A DNA stretch of 64,000 nucleotides from Paucibacter sp. PLA-PC-4 (lineage in GTDB: Bacteria; Pseudomonadota; Gammaproteobacteria; Burkholderiales; Burkholderiaceae_C): assembly GCF_026241155.1 (NCBI RefSeq), contig NZ_JAPFGP010000006.1, positions 248,001-312,000 of the forward strand, written 5' to 3'. The notes under the pieces were generated by a model, which worked only from the letters and a program-made list of their open reading frames with translations, did not search any database and was not told where the DNA came from. Positions within the stretch are counted from its first letter, which is position 1, and every line of letters starts with the position of its first letter. The position numbers and the translations under genes are program-made. Positions 1-9,344 of this stretch are shown here, piece by piece.

Positions 1-150
1 CAAAACTCGGCCACCAACGACCGTGTGGGCTACTGCCTCGATGTGGTCGACATGCCGCTGGACGACGCGCAGCATCGCCGGCGTCGCGCGAGCATTCGTC
101 GCTGGGTCAAGGCGGTTCGGGGTGCGGGGTATGAGGTCGCCGATGGATGA
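1..150 (+). CDS. 3' end of an unidentified gene (partial)
   Basis: An open frame enters from the left edge and stops at TGA 148-150, giving 49 residues. The tail is rich in Arg and Asp (DDAQHRRRRASIRRWVKA). It ends 6 bases before the convergent phasin gene. The fragment is too short to assign a family, and nothing in it looks like a catalytic motif. It is called coding because the frame is open from the first base and codon use is GC3-rich like the neighbours. Confidence 0.5.
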   Translation, partial: QNSATNDRVGYCLDVVDMPLDDAQHRRRRASIRRWVKAVRGAGYEVADG

Positions 151-156
151 GTCGAC

Positions 157-531
157 TCAGGTCTTCGCTCCCGGCCGAGCCGCGCGCTGGCCGATCTGAG
201 CCATCGCCTCCGCCTGGGCCTGCCTGAAGGTGTCGGCAAGGCCTTTCATATCGGCCAGTGCGGTCTCGAAGGTCTCGCGCATCAGCGCGGTCTGCTTGAC
301 CGGATCGGAGATGCCGCTGCCGCCGAGCATGCCCTGCATCGCCTCGGCCATCATCGCAGCCTGCTTGGCCGCCAAAGCCTGCATGGCCTCGAAGACGGCC
401 TTGTTGGCCTCGGTCAGCGCCTCGATGTCCTGGCGACGCGCCTCGACGATGGCGGACATGTCGATGCCGGGCATCTTGAACTTCTCCATCATCTGTTTCA
501 CATCGCCGAAGGGGTTGGCTTGATGGGTCAT
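157..531 (-). CDS. Phasin family protein
   Basis: This 124-residue protein has no signal peptide. It looks almost entirely helical and is rich in Ala, Met, Gln and Glu (for example [20 protein letters not shown] near residues 37-56). The pattern is that of small phasins, which coat polyhydroxyalkanoate granules in the cytoplasm. It lies 39 bases downstream of acs on the same strand, so it is probably the last gene of the acetate operon. That fits carbon flow from acetate through acetyl-CoA to PHB. The start is the ATG at 529-531, next to the end of acs. Family assignment is by sequence style only. Confidence 0.8.
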   Translation of the reverse strand: MTHQANPFGDVKQMMEKFKMPGIDMSAIVEARRQDIEALTEANKAVFEAMQALAAKQAAMMAEAMQGMLGGSGISDPVKQTALMRETFETALADMKGLADTFRQAQAEAMAQIGQRAARPGAKT

Positions 532-570
532 GATCTGTCTCCTGGTTGTCGAACGGGTCGGTGATTCGGG

Positions 571-2546
571 TCAGCGGTGCTGGCACAGCTGGTCGAGGAT
601 TGCCGGGTTTTCCAGTGTCGAGATGTCTGGCGTGATGGACTCGCCCTTGGCGAGCGAGCGCAGCAGGCGGCGCATGATTTTGCCGCTGCGGGTCTTCGGC
701 AGGTTGTGGCCGAAGCGGATTTCCTTGGGCTTGGCGATCGGACCGATCTTCTTGCCGACCCAGTTACGCAGCTCGGTGGCAATTCTGACGGCCTGCGGCC
801 CCGTCGGCCGCGGCCCTTTGAGCACGACGAAAGCGCAGATGGACTCGCCAGTGGTGTCGTCGGGCCGCCCAACGACCGCTGCTTCGGCCACCAGATGGGT
901 GCAGGACACCAGCGCCGACTCGATCTCCATTGTTCCCATGCGATGGCCGCTGACATTGAGCACATCGTCGATGCGGCCGCCAATGCTGAAGTAGCCGGCT
1001 TGCGGATCGCGAGTGGCTCCGTCGCCCGCAAGGTAGTAGCCTCGCGGCTCGCCCGGGAAATAGCTGGATCGGTAGCGAGCGTCGACCCCCAGATCGTGCC
1101 AATCATCGCCGGCCAGGGCTTCTTGATCTCAAGCAGCCCGCTCTGGCCATTGGGCAGGTCCGCGCCGGTCTCATCGACGATGGCGGCCATGATGCCGGGG
1201 ATGGGCCGCGTGCAGGAGTCTGGCACCAGCGAGGTCGCACCAGGCAGTGGCGTGATCATGTGGCCGCCGGTCTCGGTCTGCCACCAGGCATCGACGATGG
1301 GGCAGCGCCCGCCACCGATGTGCTGGTGGTACCAAGCCCAAGCGGCCGGGGTGATCGGCTCGCCCACCGAGCCGAGGACGCGTAGGCCGCCGAGGTCGAA
1401 GCGGTCGGGATGCACGGGGGCATTGCATTTGGCGAGCTTGATCAGCGCGCGGATCGCGGTGGGCGCGGTGTAGAAGACCGAGACCCGGTGGTCCTGGTTC
1501 ATCTTCCAAAAGCGACCGGCATCTTGGTAGGTCGGCACACCTTCGAACACCAGCTGGGTCGCGCCGACGGCGAGAGGTCCGTAGGCAATACAGCTGTGGC
1601 CGGTGACCCAGCCGATGTCGGAGGTGCACCAGAAGACATCGGCGTTATGCCGGGCGAAGGTCCACGTCGTCGTCACCGCCGCCTGTACCAAGTAGCCGCC
1701 GCAGCAATGCTGGACGCTCTTGGGTTTGCCGGTCGAGCCTGAGGTGTAGAGCAGGAAGAGCGGGTGCTCGGCGCTCACCCATTCGGGCTCGCAGACATCG
1801 GACTGAACGGCGGTGAGCTCGTACATCCAGTGGTCGCGGGCCCGCCACGGGATGGCGCCGCCGGTGCGCCGGTAGACGATCACATCGCGTACCGCCTCGC
1901 AGCCGTCTAACGCCAGGGCCTCGTCGACGATGGCCTTCAGCGGCAGCGCCTTGCCGCCGCGCAGTTGCTCGTTGGCCGTGATCACCGCCACCGCGCCGGT
2001 GTCGGCGATGCGGTCTCGCAGCGAGTGGGCCGAGAAGCCGCCGAACACAGCGGTGTGGACCGCGCCCAGGCGCGCGCAGGCCTGCATGGCGACGACACCC
2101 TCGACCGAAATCGCCAAATAGATGACGACCCGGTCGCTCTTGTGCGCGCCCAGCGAGCGCAGCGCGTTGGCCATATGGCAGGTGTGCCGCAGCAGCTCGG
2201 CGTAGCTGCTGTGTGTGACAGTGACGTCGTCGGCCTCGAAGATGATGGCCACCTTGTCACCGCGTCCGGCCGCAACCCGGACGTCAAGGCAGATATAGGA
2301 CTCGTTCAGCGTACCGTCCTCGAACCACTTGCAGTGCGGCGCCCCCTCACTGTTCAGTGCGGTCGTGAAAAGAGCCTTCCACTGGACGAACTGGCGGGCG
2401 AGCCTGCCCCAGTACCCTTCGTAGTCGGTATCGGCTTGTGCCACCAGCATGTCGTAGCTGGCGCGGCCGGCCACATGGGCGCCTGATGCCAGAGCCAGCG
2501 GTGGCGCGCAGAGATCCAGGACATCGGCCGTACCTGTCTCGCTCAT
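571..2546 (-). pseudogene. acs: Acetyl-CoA synthetase, frameshifted
   Basis: The product would activate acetate to acetyl-CoA through acetyl-AMP. The first frame runs from ATG 2544-2546 and shows ANL-family motifs ([38 protein letters not shown]). Near 1086-1090 the Acs reading moves to another frame ([17 protein letters not shown], then [16 protein letters not shown] and the catalytic-lysine motif [13 protein letters not shown]) and ends at 571. Restoring one base in the C5 run at 1086-1090 would give about 658 residues, the normal Acs length. Without it the first frame runs on into 722-type nonsense sequence. The usual KPKGV motif reads KPKSV here, which is unusual. It starts 22 bases after the symporter gene. 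The shift could be real decay or a base-calling error in a homopolymer. Confidence 0.85.
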
Positions 2547-2568
2547 GGGGCTTTTCCTATTTCCATCA

Positions 2569-4281
2569 TCAATGCCCGGAGGCGCCCGAGGCGCCGATGC
2601 CAGTTTCGGAGCGAACCTGCTGAGCCTTGAAGCCGGCCCGATCCTGCGCAGCGCGCGGGCTGCGATCGAGGATGGAGAACAGCCAGATGCCGACAAAGCC
2701 TATCGTCATCGAGAACAGCGCCGGCGAGGCATAGGGGAACAGCGCCGAGCCCTTGGGATTGCCCAGTGTCACCTCCCACACGGCCGGCGATACCAGCGTC
2801 AGCAGCACCGAGGACGCTAGGCCGAGAAAACCGCCGATCACCGCGCCGCGGGTCGTGCAGTCCTTCCACAGCACCGACATCAGCAGCACCGGGAAATTTG
2901 CCGAGGCGGCGATCGCGAAGGCCAGGCTGACCATGAAGGCGATGTTCTGCTTCTCGAACGCGATGCCCAGGGCCACCGCAACGATGCCCAGAGCAATCGT
3001 CGTCAGCTTGGAGACGCGCAGCTCCGACACGCTGTCGGCCTTGCCCTGTTTGAGCACGGTGGCGTAGAGGTCGTGCGACACGGCCGAGGCACCCGACAGC
3101 GTCAGCCCCGCCACCACCGCCAGGATGGTCGCGAAGGCCACCGCCGAGATGAAACCGAGGAACACATTGCCGCCCACCGCGTTGGCCAGGTGGATGGCCG
3201 CCATGTTGCCGCCGCCAAGCAGGCCGCCCTTGGCATCGAGGAACTGCGGGTCGGTCAGCACGAAGGTGATTGCACCAAAGCCGATGATGAAGGTGAGGAT
3301 GTAGAAGTAGCCGATCCAGGTGGTCGCCCACAGCACCGACTTGCGCGCCTCCTTCGCGTTGGGAACCGTGAAGAAGCGCATCAGGATGTGGGGCAGGCCG
3401 GCGGTGCCAAACATCAGGGCCATGCCAAAGCTGATGGCGGAGACCGGGTCCTTGATGAAGCCGCCTGGGCCCATGATGGACAAGCCCTGTGCGGCCGCCT
3501 CGTCTGGCGATTTGCCGGCGGCGGACGCGAGCGCCGTCTTGATCTCGACCGACTTGGCGAACATCGCCTCGGTGCTGAAGCCGAAGTTGTAGAGCACCAT
3601 GAAGGCCATGAAGCTGGCGCCTGCCAGCAGCAGGCAGGCCTTGATGATCTGCACCCAGGTGGTGGCGGTCATACCGCCGAACAGCACATAGACCATCATC
3701 AGCGCCCCGACGATCACCACGGCGATCCAGTACTCCAGGCCGAACAGCAGCTTGATCAGCTGCCCCGCGCCGACCATCTGCGCGATCAGGTAGAAGGCCA
3801 CCACCACCAGCGTGCCGGATGCCGCGAACACGCGCACCGGCGTCTGTGAGAAGCGGAACGCGGCCACATCGGCGAAGGTGAACTTGCCGAGATTGCGCAG
3901 CCGCTCGGCCAGCAAGAAGGTCACGACAGGCCAGCCGACCAGAAAGCCGATCGAGTAGATCAGCCCGTCGAATCCGCCAACCATCACCGCCGCCGAGATG
4001 CCGAGGAAGGAGGCCGCCGACATATAGTCACCGGCGATCGCCAGGCCATTCTGGAAGCCGGTGATACCTCCGCCGGCGGTGTAGAAGTCGGCCGCCGACT
4101 TGGTCTTGGCGGCCGCCCATTTAGTGATGAAGAGCGTGCCGACGACAAAGGCCGCGAACATGCCGATCGCGGTCCAGTTGGTCGGCTGCTTGTCGGCCTG
4201 CCCGAGGTCGGCGCCGGCCGCCAGTGCCGCGCCGGCGGCGGCAGACAAGCTCAGCGCAGCCAACAGGCGCGGCGCGTTCAC
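2569..4281 (-). CDS. actP: Sodium:solute (acetate-type) symporter
   Basis: This is a 570-residue inner-membrane protein of the SSS family. It has a signal-like N-terminus (residues 1-23, Ala-rich) followed by a first membrane segment and about twelve more hydrophobic helices. Typical family stretches include [20 protein letters not shown] and [17 protein letters not shown]. The length and the DUF485-actP-acs order match cation/acetate symporters that import acetate or other short carboxylates. Translation starts at a GTG (4279-4281) that overlaps the DUF485 stop as GTGA, which implies translational coupling. Substrate is inferred from the neighbouring acs. Confidence 0.9.
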   Translation of the reverse strand: MNAPRLLAALSLSAAAGAALAAGADLGQADKQPTNWTAIGMFAAFVVGTLFITKWAAAKTKSAADFYTAGGGITGFQNGLAIAGDYMSAASFLGISAAVMVGGFDGLIYSIGFLVGWPVVTFLLAERLRNLGKFTFADVAAFRFSQTPVRVFAASGTLVVVAFYLIAQMVGAGQLIKLLFGLEYWIAVVIVGALMMVYVLFGGMTATTWVQIIKACLLLAGASFMAFMVLYNFGFSTEAMFAKSVEIKTALASAAGKSPDEAAAQGLSIMGPGGFIKDPVSAISFGMALMFGTAGLPHILMRFFTVPNAKEARKSVLWATTWIGYFYILTFIIGFGAITFVLTDPQFLDAKGGLLGGGNMAAIHLANAVGGNVFLGFISAVAFATILAVVAGLTLSGASAVSHDLYATVLKQGKADSVSELRVSKLTTIALGIVAVALGIAFEKQNIAFMVSLAFAIAASANFPVLLMSVLWKDCTTRGAVIGGFLGLASSVLLTLVSPAVWEVTLGNPKGSALFPYASPALFSMTIGFVGIWLFSILDRSPRAAQDRAGFKAQQVRSETGIGASGASGH

Positions 4282-4586
4282 TTCAATGCTCCCTGTGTGA
4301 TCTGCTCGGTGAGCGCGTCGAACTCGCTATTGGCACGACGCACATAAAGCGCGGTAATGGCCACCGTAAAAATGATGATGCCCAGGCCGATCGGCATGCC
4401 CAGGGTCGTGACGCCCTCGCCCAGCCGGGTCGCGAGAAAGGGCTTTTTGAAGGCCACCAGCAGGATGAAGCCGTAATAGACGACCATCATGGCCCCCGTG
4501 AGCCACCAGCCGAAACGCGAACGCGCAGACTTCAGCTTTTGGTAGTTCGGATCGCGCGCGACACGCGCCGTCAGGTCATCTTGCAT
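4278..4586 (-). CDS. DUF485 membrane protein (YjcH-like)
   Basis: This small inner-membrane protein has 102 residues with two membrane segments (about residues 25-47 and 58-80). DUF485 proteins are the usual partner of ActP-type symporters. The open frame extends upstream to 4799, but the ATG at 4584-4586 ([19 protein letters not shown]) gives the normal family length and conserved N-terminus, so it is taken as the start. It is the first gene of the acetate operon and overlaps the next gene by four bases. The 127 bases upstream separate it from a divergent gene and should hold both promoters. Confidence 0.9.
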   Translation of the reverse strand: MQDDLTARVARDPNYQKLKSARSRFGWWLTGAMMVVYYGFILLVAFKKPFLATRLGEGVTTLGMPIGLGIIIFTVAITALYVRRANSEFDALTEQITQGALK

Positions 4587-4713
4587 GGCGGTCCACCTGG
4601 GTCCTTGATGCGTACAAGCCTGCTGCAAGGACTGGGGGCCGTCTGTTCGCCAGCGAACAGTCACTGCCCTTGAACGGCGCTCTACTGGGTATAGGCCCGG
4701 ATCAGGATTTGCC

Positions 4714-6537
4714 ATGCCCAAGGCATTCGATTTCTCGAACTCGCCCTTCGACTGCCTAGACGCGAGCGAGCGGCGCGTTGTGCGGGACAGCGTCGACATT
4801 GCCTACTTCCGCCAGGACGAGATCCTGCTGGGCCCCGACATCGAGCCCACACATCTATTCATCATCATCAAGGGCCAGGTGGCCCAGTTCGATGCGAACG
4901 AGCTGGTCGCCAGCTTCGGACCCGACGACTGCTTCGACGGCCGCTCCCTGGTGGCCGGCCGCGCCGCCGACCGCTTTGTCGCGGCCGAGGAGGTGGTGGC
5001 CTACGCGCTGGCCAGGCGCGCCGTCAATGCCTTGATCGCGAGCAATGCCTCGTTCGGCGCCCTGCTGTTCTCGGATCTGAGCGAGAAGCTCGGCGCGCTG
5101 GCCCAACGCCACAGCCAGCGCGAGCTGCATGCGCTGACGATGTCGCGGGTCGACGAAGGTTTTCTGCGGCCAGCCCACACCGTTGACGGCGCGACCGACA
5201 TCGTCGCCGTGGCCGCGACGCTGCAGGCTCAGCGCAGCAGCAGCGTGCTGGTGCGCGATGGCGAGCGGCTCGGCATCTTCACCAACACCGGCCTGCAGCG
5301 CGCCATCCTCGATGGCCGCCCGCTGAACACGCTGGCAGTGCGCGATCTGGCCACGTTCGAGCTGGTGACGATCGCGTCCGGAGCGCCGCTGTTCGACGCG
5401 CTCGCGCTGATGATCCAGCACCAGGTGCACCGGCTCGTCGTGGTCGCGGGCGAGCGCATCGTCGGACTTCTCGAACAGCTCGACGTGCTGAGCTTTCTGT
5501 CCAACCACTCGTACCTGATCACGGTGCAGATCGTTCGGGCCCAGGACCTGGCCGCGCTGCGGCTGCAGGCCGAGAAGATCTCCCGCTTCGTCGCCCTGCT
5601 GCATCGCGGCGGCACCCGCGTCGGCCAGATCGCGGCGCTGGTGCAGGCGCTCAACGCCAAGCTGTTCGAGCGTGCCTGGCAGCTGGTCGCCCCGGCCGAG
5701 CTGGTGGCGGGCAGCTGCCTGTTCGTGATGGGCAGTGAGGGGCGTGGTGAGCAACTTCTGAAGACCGACCAGGACAACGGCCTGATCCTGCGCGACGATG
5801 TGGCGGTCGGCGCGGCCGAGGTGGAGCAGGCCTGTCAGCGCTTCTCGGCCGCCTTGCGCGACTTCGGCTACCCGGACTGCCCCGGCGGCATCATGCTCAG
5901 CAAGCCGGCCTGGTGCCGCAGTGCCAGCGAATTCACCCGCCAGCTGCGCCACTGGCTGGTCCGACCCGAGGCTGAGGGCCTGATGGCACTGGCGATCTTT
6001 GTCGACGCTCACGCGGTCGCCGGCGATGCCTCGCTGCTGGCCGGCGTGCGTGCGGAGCTTGACAAGCTGGTGGCGGCCGACGACGCCTTGCTCGGCCGCT
6101 TTGCCGCGGCGATCGATGCCTTCCCGGATCCCGGCGCCGCCTGGTGGCACCGGCTGCTGCAGATCGGGGAGCAGGGGTCCCATCTGCTCGATCTGAAGAA
6201 GGCCGGCATCTTCGCCATCGTGCATGGCACGCGCAGCCTTGCGCTGCGCGACCATGTGCGGGCCACCGGCACGGCCGCCCGGCTGGATGCCTTGGTGACG
6301 CTGGGGCGGCTGCCAGCCGAGCTGGCGAGCGACCTGGTCGACAGCCTGCACCTGCTGATGAGCCTCAGGCTCAAGGCCGGGCTCAACGAACTCGACCCGC
6401 TTCGCCCAGCAAGCGGCGCGGTGCGAACCGACCGGCTCGGCAGCCTGGAGCGCGACCTGCTCAAGGATGCGCTCGCCGTGGTCAAGCGCTTTAAGGCGCT
6501 GGTGCGGCATCAGTTCCACCTCGACGAGGCTTCGTGA
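4714..6537 (+). CDS. cNMP-binding/CBS/DUF294 nucleotidyltransferase-like protein
   Basis: This is a 607-residue cytoplasmic protein. Order of domains: a cyclic-nucleotide-binding-like fold (about 15-130), a pair of CBS domains (about 145-265), then a DUF294 nucleotidyltransferase-like region. The last contains the signature GSEGRGEQLLKTDQDNGLI near residue 340, followed by a helical C-terminal domain. The family resembles GlnD-type nucleotidyltransferases but its substrate is not established. It is divergent from the acetate operon, a frequent arrangement for ActP-type loci, so a sensing or regulatory role in acetate use is plausible. Its TGA overlaps the start of the next gene. Confidence 0.85.
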   Translation: MPKAFDFSNSPFDCLDASERRVVRDSVDIAYFRQDEILLGPDIEPTHLFIIIKGQVAQFDANELVASFGPDDCFDGRSLVAGRAADRFVAAEEVVAYALARRAVNALIASNASFGALLFSDLSEKLGALAQRHSQRELHALTMSRVDEGFLRPAHTVDGATDIVAVAATLQAQRSSSVLVRDGERLGIFTNTGLQRAILDGRPLNTLAVRDLATFELVTIASGAPLFDALALMIQHQVHRLVVVAGERIVGLLEQLDVLSFLSNHSYLITVQIVRAQDLAALRLQAEKISRFVALLHRGGTRVGQIAALVQALNAKLFERAWQLVAPAELVAGSCLFVMGSEGRGEQLLKTDQDNGLILRDDVAVGAAEVEQACQRFSAALRDFGYPDCPGGIMLSKPAWCRSASEFTRQLRHWLVRPEAEGLMALAIFVDAHAVAGDASLLAGVRAELDKLVAADDALLGRFAAAIDAFPDPGAAWWHRLLQIGEQGSHLLDLKKAGIFAIVHGTRSLALRDHVRATGTAARLDALVTLGRLPAELASDLVDSLHLLMSLRLKAGLNELDPLRPASGAVRTDRLGSLERDLLKDALAVVKRFKALVRHQFHLDEAS

Positions 6538-7172
6538 TGCTGGGCTGGCTAGTTTCGCTGCGACGTCGCTGGATGCTCTACCACCTGGTCGATGCGCACT
6601 TCGCCTTCATGTTTGATCCCGCACCGGCCGGTGAGTGGGTGGCGCTGGACTGCGAGACCACCGGCCTGGACCCGCGCCGGGACAAGATCGTGTCTATCGC
6701 CGCGCTGCGCATTGTCGGCAATCGCTTGCTGACGAGCGAGCGGCTGGAGTTGCTGGTGCGGCCCGGCCGGGGCATGACGGGCGACAACGTGCGCGTGCAC
6801 CGGCTTCGCGAAAGCGATGTCGCCAAAGGGCTGGCTCCCGAGCAGGCGATGCGCCGTTTGCTGGACTTCATCGGTAGTCGGCCCCTGGTGGGTTACTTCC
6901 TCGAGTTCGATGTGGAGATGCTCAATCGCGAGATCTGGCCGATGCTGGGCGTGCGCCTGCCGCAACGCAAGATCGAGGTCTCTTCGATGTACTACGACTT
7001 CAAGAACCGCCAGTTGCCGCCCGCTCAGCGTGGCGGCGACATTGACCTGCGCTTGGCCACCCTGATGAAGGACCTGGATTTGCCGCTGCGCGACGCCCAC
7101 GACGCGCTCAACGACGCCGTGATGGCGGGACTCGCGTTCGTGAAGCTGCGCGGTCTTCTGGCGACTTGCTGA
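6537..7172 (+). CDS. DnaQ-family 3'-5' exonuclease
   Basis: This 211-residue protein has the exonuclease motifs of the DEDDh group: Exo I as ALDCETTGLDPRRDKIVSIA near residue 36, a middle motif with FLEFDVEML, and Exo III as HDALNDAVMAGL near the end. It is probably a stand-alone epsilon-like nuclease. The ATG at 6537-6539 overlaps the upstream stop (TGATG), so it is co-translated with the DUF294 gene. A GTG one codon earlier is a possible alternative start. These two genes often travel together beside acetate symporters, but the job of the nuclease there is unknown. Confidence 0.88.
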   Translation: MLGWLVSLRRRWMLYHLVDAHFAFMFDPAPAGEWVALDCETTGLDPRRDKIVSIAALRIVGNRLLTSERLELLVRPGRGMTGDNVRVHRLRESDVAKGLAPEQAMRRLLDFIGSRPLVGYFLEFDVEMLNREIWPMLGVRLPQRKIEVSSMYYDFKNRQLPPAQRGGDIDLRLATLMKDLDLPLRDAHDALNDAVMAGLAFVKLRGLLATC

Positions 7173-7238
7173 GCCATCGTGCCGCGGCCTTCACGGCCCG
7201 GGGGCGGTACCTTCAAGACCAGGCGGCGCCGGGCGGGC

Positions 7239-8519
7239 TCATCGAACTTCGCGCAGCCCGTCCCCGAGCTGCCCCAACCCTTGGGGCTGTCCTTCTATTG
7301 CGCGCACCCGCGAGAACAGCCAGGCGACGATGGTGAGATTCAGGAGGTTCCATCCGATGCCGTTGACGAAGGCGGCGTCGTAGCTGCCCGTCAAGTCGAA
7401 CACCCAGCCCGACATCCAGCCACCCAGAGCCATGCCAAGCAGGGTGGCCATGATGACCGTGCCAACCCTGGAGCCCGCGTCCTGCGGGGCGAAGTGCTCG
7501 CGCACAATGATGGCGTAGGTCGGCACGATGCCGCCCTGGAACAGACCGAACAGGGCCGAGATCAGATAGAGGGGGACCAGGCCGTCGAAGGGCAGGAACA
7601 GCAGCAGCGCCACGCCCTGAAGGGCCGAGCCCAGCAACAGCGTCCGGATGCCGCCGATTCGGTCACAGATAAGGCCGAACACCAGGCGGCTGACGATGCC
7701 ACAGGCCAGCATCAGCGAGAGCATCTGGGCGCCGCGGGCGGCGCCAAAACCCAGGTCGGAGCAATAGGCCACGATGTGGACCTGGGGCATGGCCATCGCC
7801 ACGCAGCAGGCCACCCCGGCCACGCAAAGCAGGAACTGCGCTTGAAAAGGACGCAGGCCGAATGGACGACTGCGGTCGAAAACCGGCCCGCCGGCACCCG
7901 CCGGTGCAGCATTGACCAGGGGCGGGCGCTGCCGCATGCGCAGCGACAGCGCGAACACACCCAGCCCGCACACCAGGCCGAGCAGCATATAGGTGTGGCG
8001 CCAGCCTATGGTCTCGATGCCGTGTTGCACGATGGGTGGCCAGATCGCGCCGGCGATGTAGTTGCCACTGGCGCAGATGGCAACGGCAATGCCGCGCCGC
8101 CGGTTCCACCACAGGGCGGTGTCGGCCAGAAGCGGCGCGAAGGTGGATGAACTGCCGATGAAGCCCAGCAGACCATGCGCCAGGCCGAAGGCCCAGATGC
8201 TGCCCGACAAGCCGGCCCAGACAAAGCCGCCGCAAACCGCCAGCGCGCCGACCCACAACACCGGCATCAGGCCGTGGCGGTCGGCGAGTCGGCCGGTCCA
8301 GATGCCCCCCAGTCCCAGGCAGACCATCATCAGCGTGTAGGGCATGGCGGCCTCGGCCCGGCCGATGCCGAATTCGGCCTGCACCGTGGGCAGTACGACA
8401 GCCACCACATACATGCTGCTATTGCCCAGCACCACCAGGCCCAGTGTGACCAGCAGGCGCCATGCGGCCTGGTGCGAGTCGATGAGGGAGGGGTCGGCCG
8501 GGGCGGTGCTCATCAGCAT
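7239..8519 (-). CDS. MFS transporter
   Basis: This is a 426-residue inner-membrane protein with about twelve hydrophobic helices and the MFS motif A-like loop GRLADRHGLMPVLW near residue 77. The overall pattern (two six-helix halves with a hydrophilic linker near residues 205-220) is that of monocarboxylate or oxalate/formate-type MFS carriers, but no substrate can be read from the sequence. An in-frame ATG two codons in (8511-8513, MSTAPADPS) is an equally good start. It converges with the exonuclease gene and stands alone. Confidence 0.88.
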   Translation of the reverse strand: MLMSTAPADPSLIDSHQAAWRLLVTLGLVVLGNSSMYVVAVVLPTVQAEFGIGRAEAAMPYTLMMVCLGLGGIWTGRLADRHGLMPVLWVGALAVCGGFVWAGLSGSIWAFGLAHGLLGFIGSSSTFAPLLADTALWWNRRRGIAVAICASGNYIAGAIWPPIVQHGIETIGWRHTYMLLGLVCGLGVFALSLRMRQRPPLVNAAPAGAGGPVFDRSRPFGLRPFQAQFLLCVAGVACCVAMAMPQVHIVAYCSDLGFGAARGAQMLSLMLACGIVSRLVFGLICDRIGGIRTLLLGSALQGVALLLFLPFDGLVPLYLISALFGLFQGGIVPTYAIIVREHFAPQDAGSRVGTVIMATLLGMALGGWMSGWVFDLTGSYDAAFVNGIGWNLLNLTIVAWLFSRVRAIEGQPQGLGQLGDGLREVR

Positions 8520-8582
8520 CTCGCTGAATTTACTCGAAAGGTGTCGTCCAGCGCTCGGGCATGCTTGGGCATGGTGGCGAAC

Positions 8583-8608
8583 CGATGTAGCACCTTGGTG
8601 CTACATCG
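8583..8608. promoter_or_regulatory. Perfect 12-bp inverted repeat, candidate operator
   Basis: CGATGTAGCACC and its exact reverse complement flank a 2-base centre (TT). It sits 23 bases before the likely antitoxin start. Antitoxins of the ribbon-helix-helix type usually bind such a palindrome over their own promoter. Confidence 0.65.
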
Positions 8609-8631
8609 ACCGGAATCTAGGATTGGCGCCT

Positions 8632-8916
8632 GTGTCCACCACCACCATCCGCATCGAAGACGGGCAGTAGGCGAGGGTTGCCGCCGCCGCCGAGCGGGCG
8701 GGCAAGACCTCGCATGCCTTCATCGTGGACGCCATCGCCCAGACCGTCGAACAGGCCGAGCAGGACGACCGGTTCCACCAAATCGCCGACCGGCGTTGGG
8801 ACGAGGTACTGGCGACCGGCAAGACGGTGGCTTGGGACGAAGCGCGCGCCTATCTGACGGCCAAGGCCCGCGGCCAGCCGGCGCGCAAGCCCACCGCACG
8901 CAAGCTGGGTCGCTGA
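8632..8916 (+). pseudogene. Ribbon-helix-helix-type antitoxin with in-frame stop
   Basis: The frame begins at GTG 8632 (VSTTTIRIEDG), hits TAG at 8668-8670 after a CAG codon, and then continues with no further stop to TGA 8914-8916. The continuation reads ARVAAAAERAGKTSHAFI, then VDAIAQTVEQAEQDD. In related ParD/CopG-like antitoxins the interrupted position reads like ELKARVAAAAERAG, so TAG probably replaced a sense codon such as AAG. The full protein would have about 94 residues, with an N-terminal DNA-binding strand-helix-helix and a toxin-binding C-terminal tail. It is followed after 23 bases by a ParE-like toxin gene. It may be a real inactivation, or a downstream start may give a truncated protein. 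Confidence 0.7.
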
Positions 8917-8939
8917 CGCTCCAGGTCACGATCCGCCTG

Positions 8940-9302
8940 ATGACCCGCATCGAACTCGCGCCGGCGGTGCTGCGTGACTTTGATCTCATCTTCGACCACG
9001 TCGCGGGCTTCGATCCCGGCAATTCGCCAGCTCGCATCAAGGAGATTCTGCAGGCCCTGCAGCTGCTGAGCAGCAGCCCGCTGATCGGTCGTCCTGTCCG
9101 CGGCGACAAGCGCGCACTGGTGATCGGGCGCTCGACAAGCGGCTACGTGGCCCCGTACCGCGATGTCGCCGAACTCGATACGGTGTTCGTGCTGGCGGTC
9201 AAGCATGAGCGGGAGGCGGGTTTGGGGCGTAGCCAGCAATCCCCCAGAGGATGGTGCGAGTCGCTGCGAATTCGGGCTTATCCTGCGCCGCGATCACATT
9301 GA
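8940..9302 (+). CDS. RelE/ParE-family toxin
   Basis: The 120-residue product starts MTRIELAPAVLRDFDLIFDH and contains the family core SSPLIGRPVRGDKRALVIGR and YVAPYRDVAELDTVFVLAVKHEREAG. ParE/RelE toxins are usually about 90-100 residues and end just after the HEREAG motif. Here the frame runs on for about 27 residues rich in Ser and Arg, which suggests that the original stop was lost. ParE-type members act on gyrase and RelE-type members cut mRNA; which applies here cannot be told. It is the second gene of a TA pair whose antitoxin is interrupted, so it is probably inactive or weakly expressed. Confidence 0.75.
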   Translation: MTRIELAPAVLRDFDLIFDHVAGFDPGNSPARIKEILQALQLLSSSPLIGRPVRGDKRALVIGRSTSGYVAPYRDVAELDTVFVLAVKHEREAGLGRSQQSPRGWCESLRIRAYPAPRSH

Positions 9303-9344
9303 CCGGCCGCGCCTGTACGGCCCTACGACATAAATTCACACAAC

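Noticed and set aside
2547-2696. 50-residue N-terminal extension of acs
   Set aside because: It lies inside the symporter gene; ATG 2544-2546 gives the normal Acs start.
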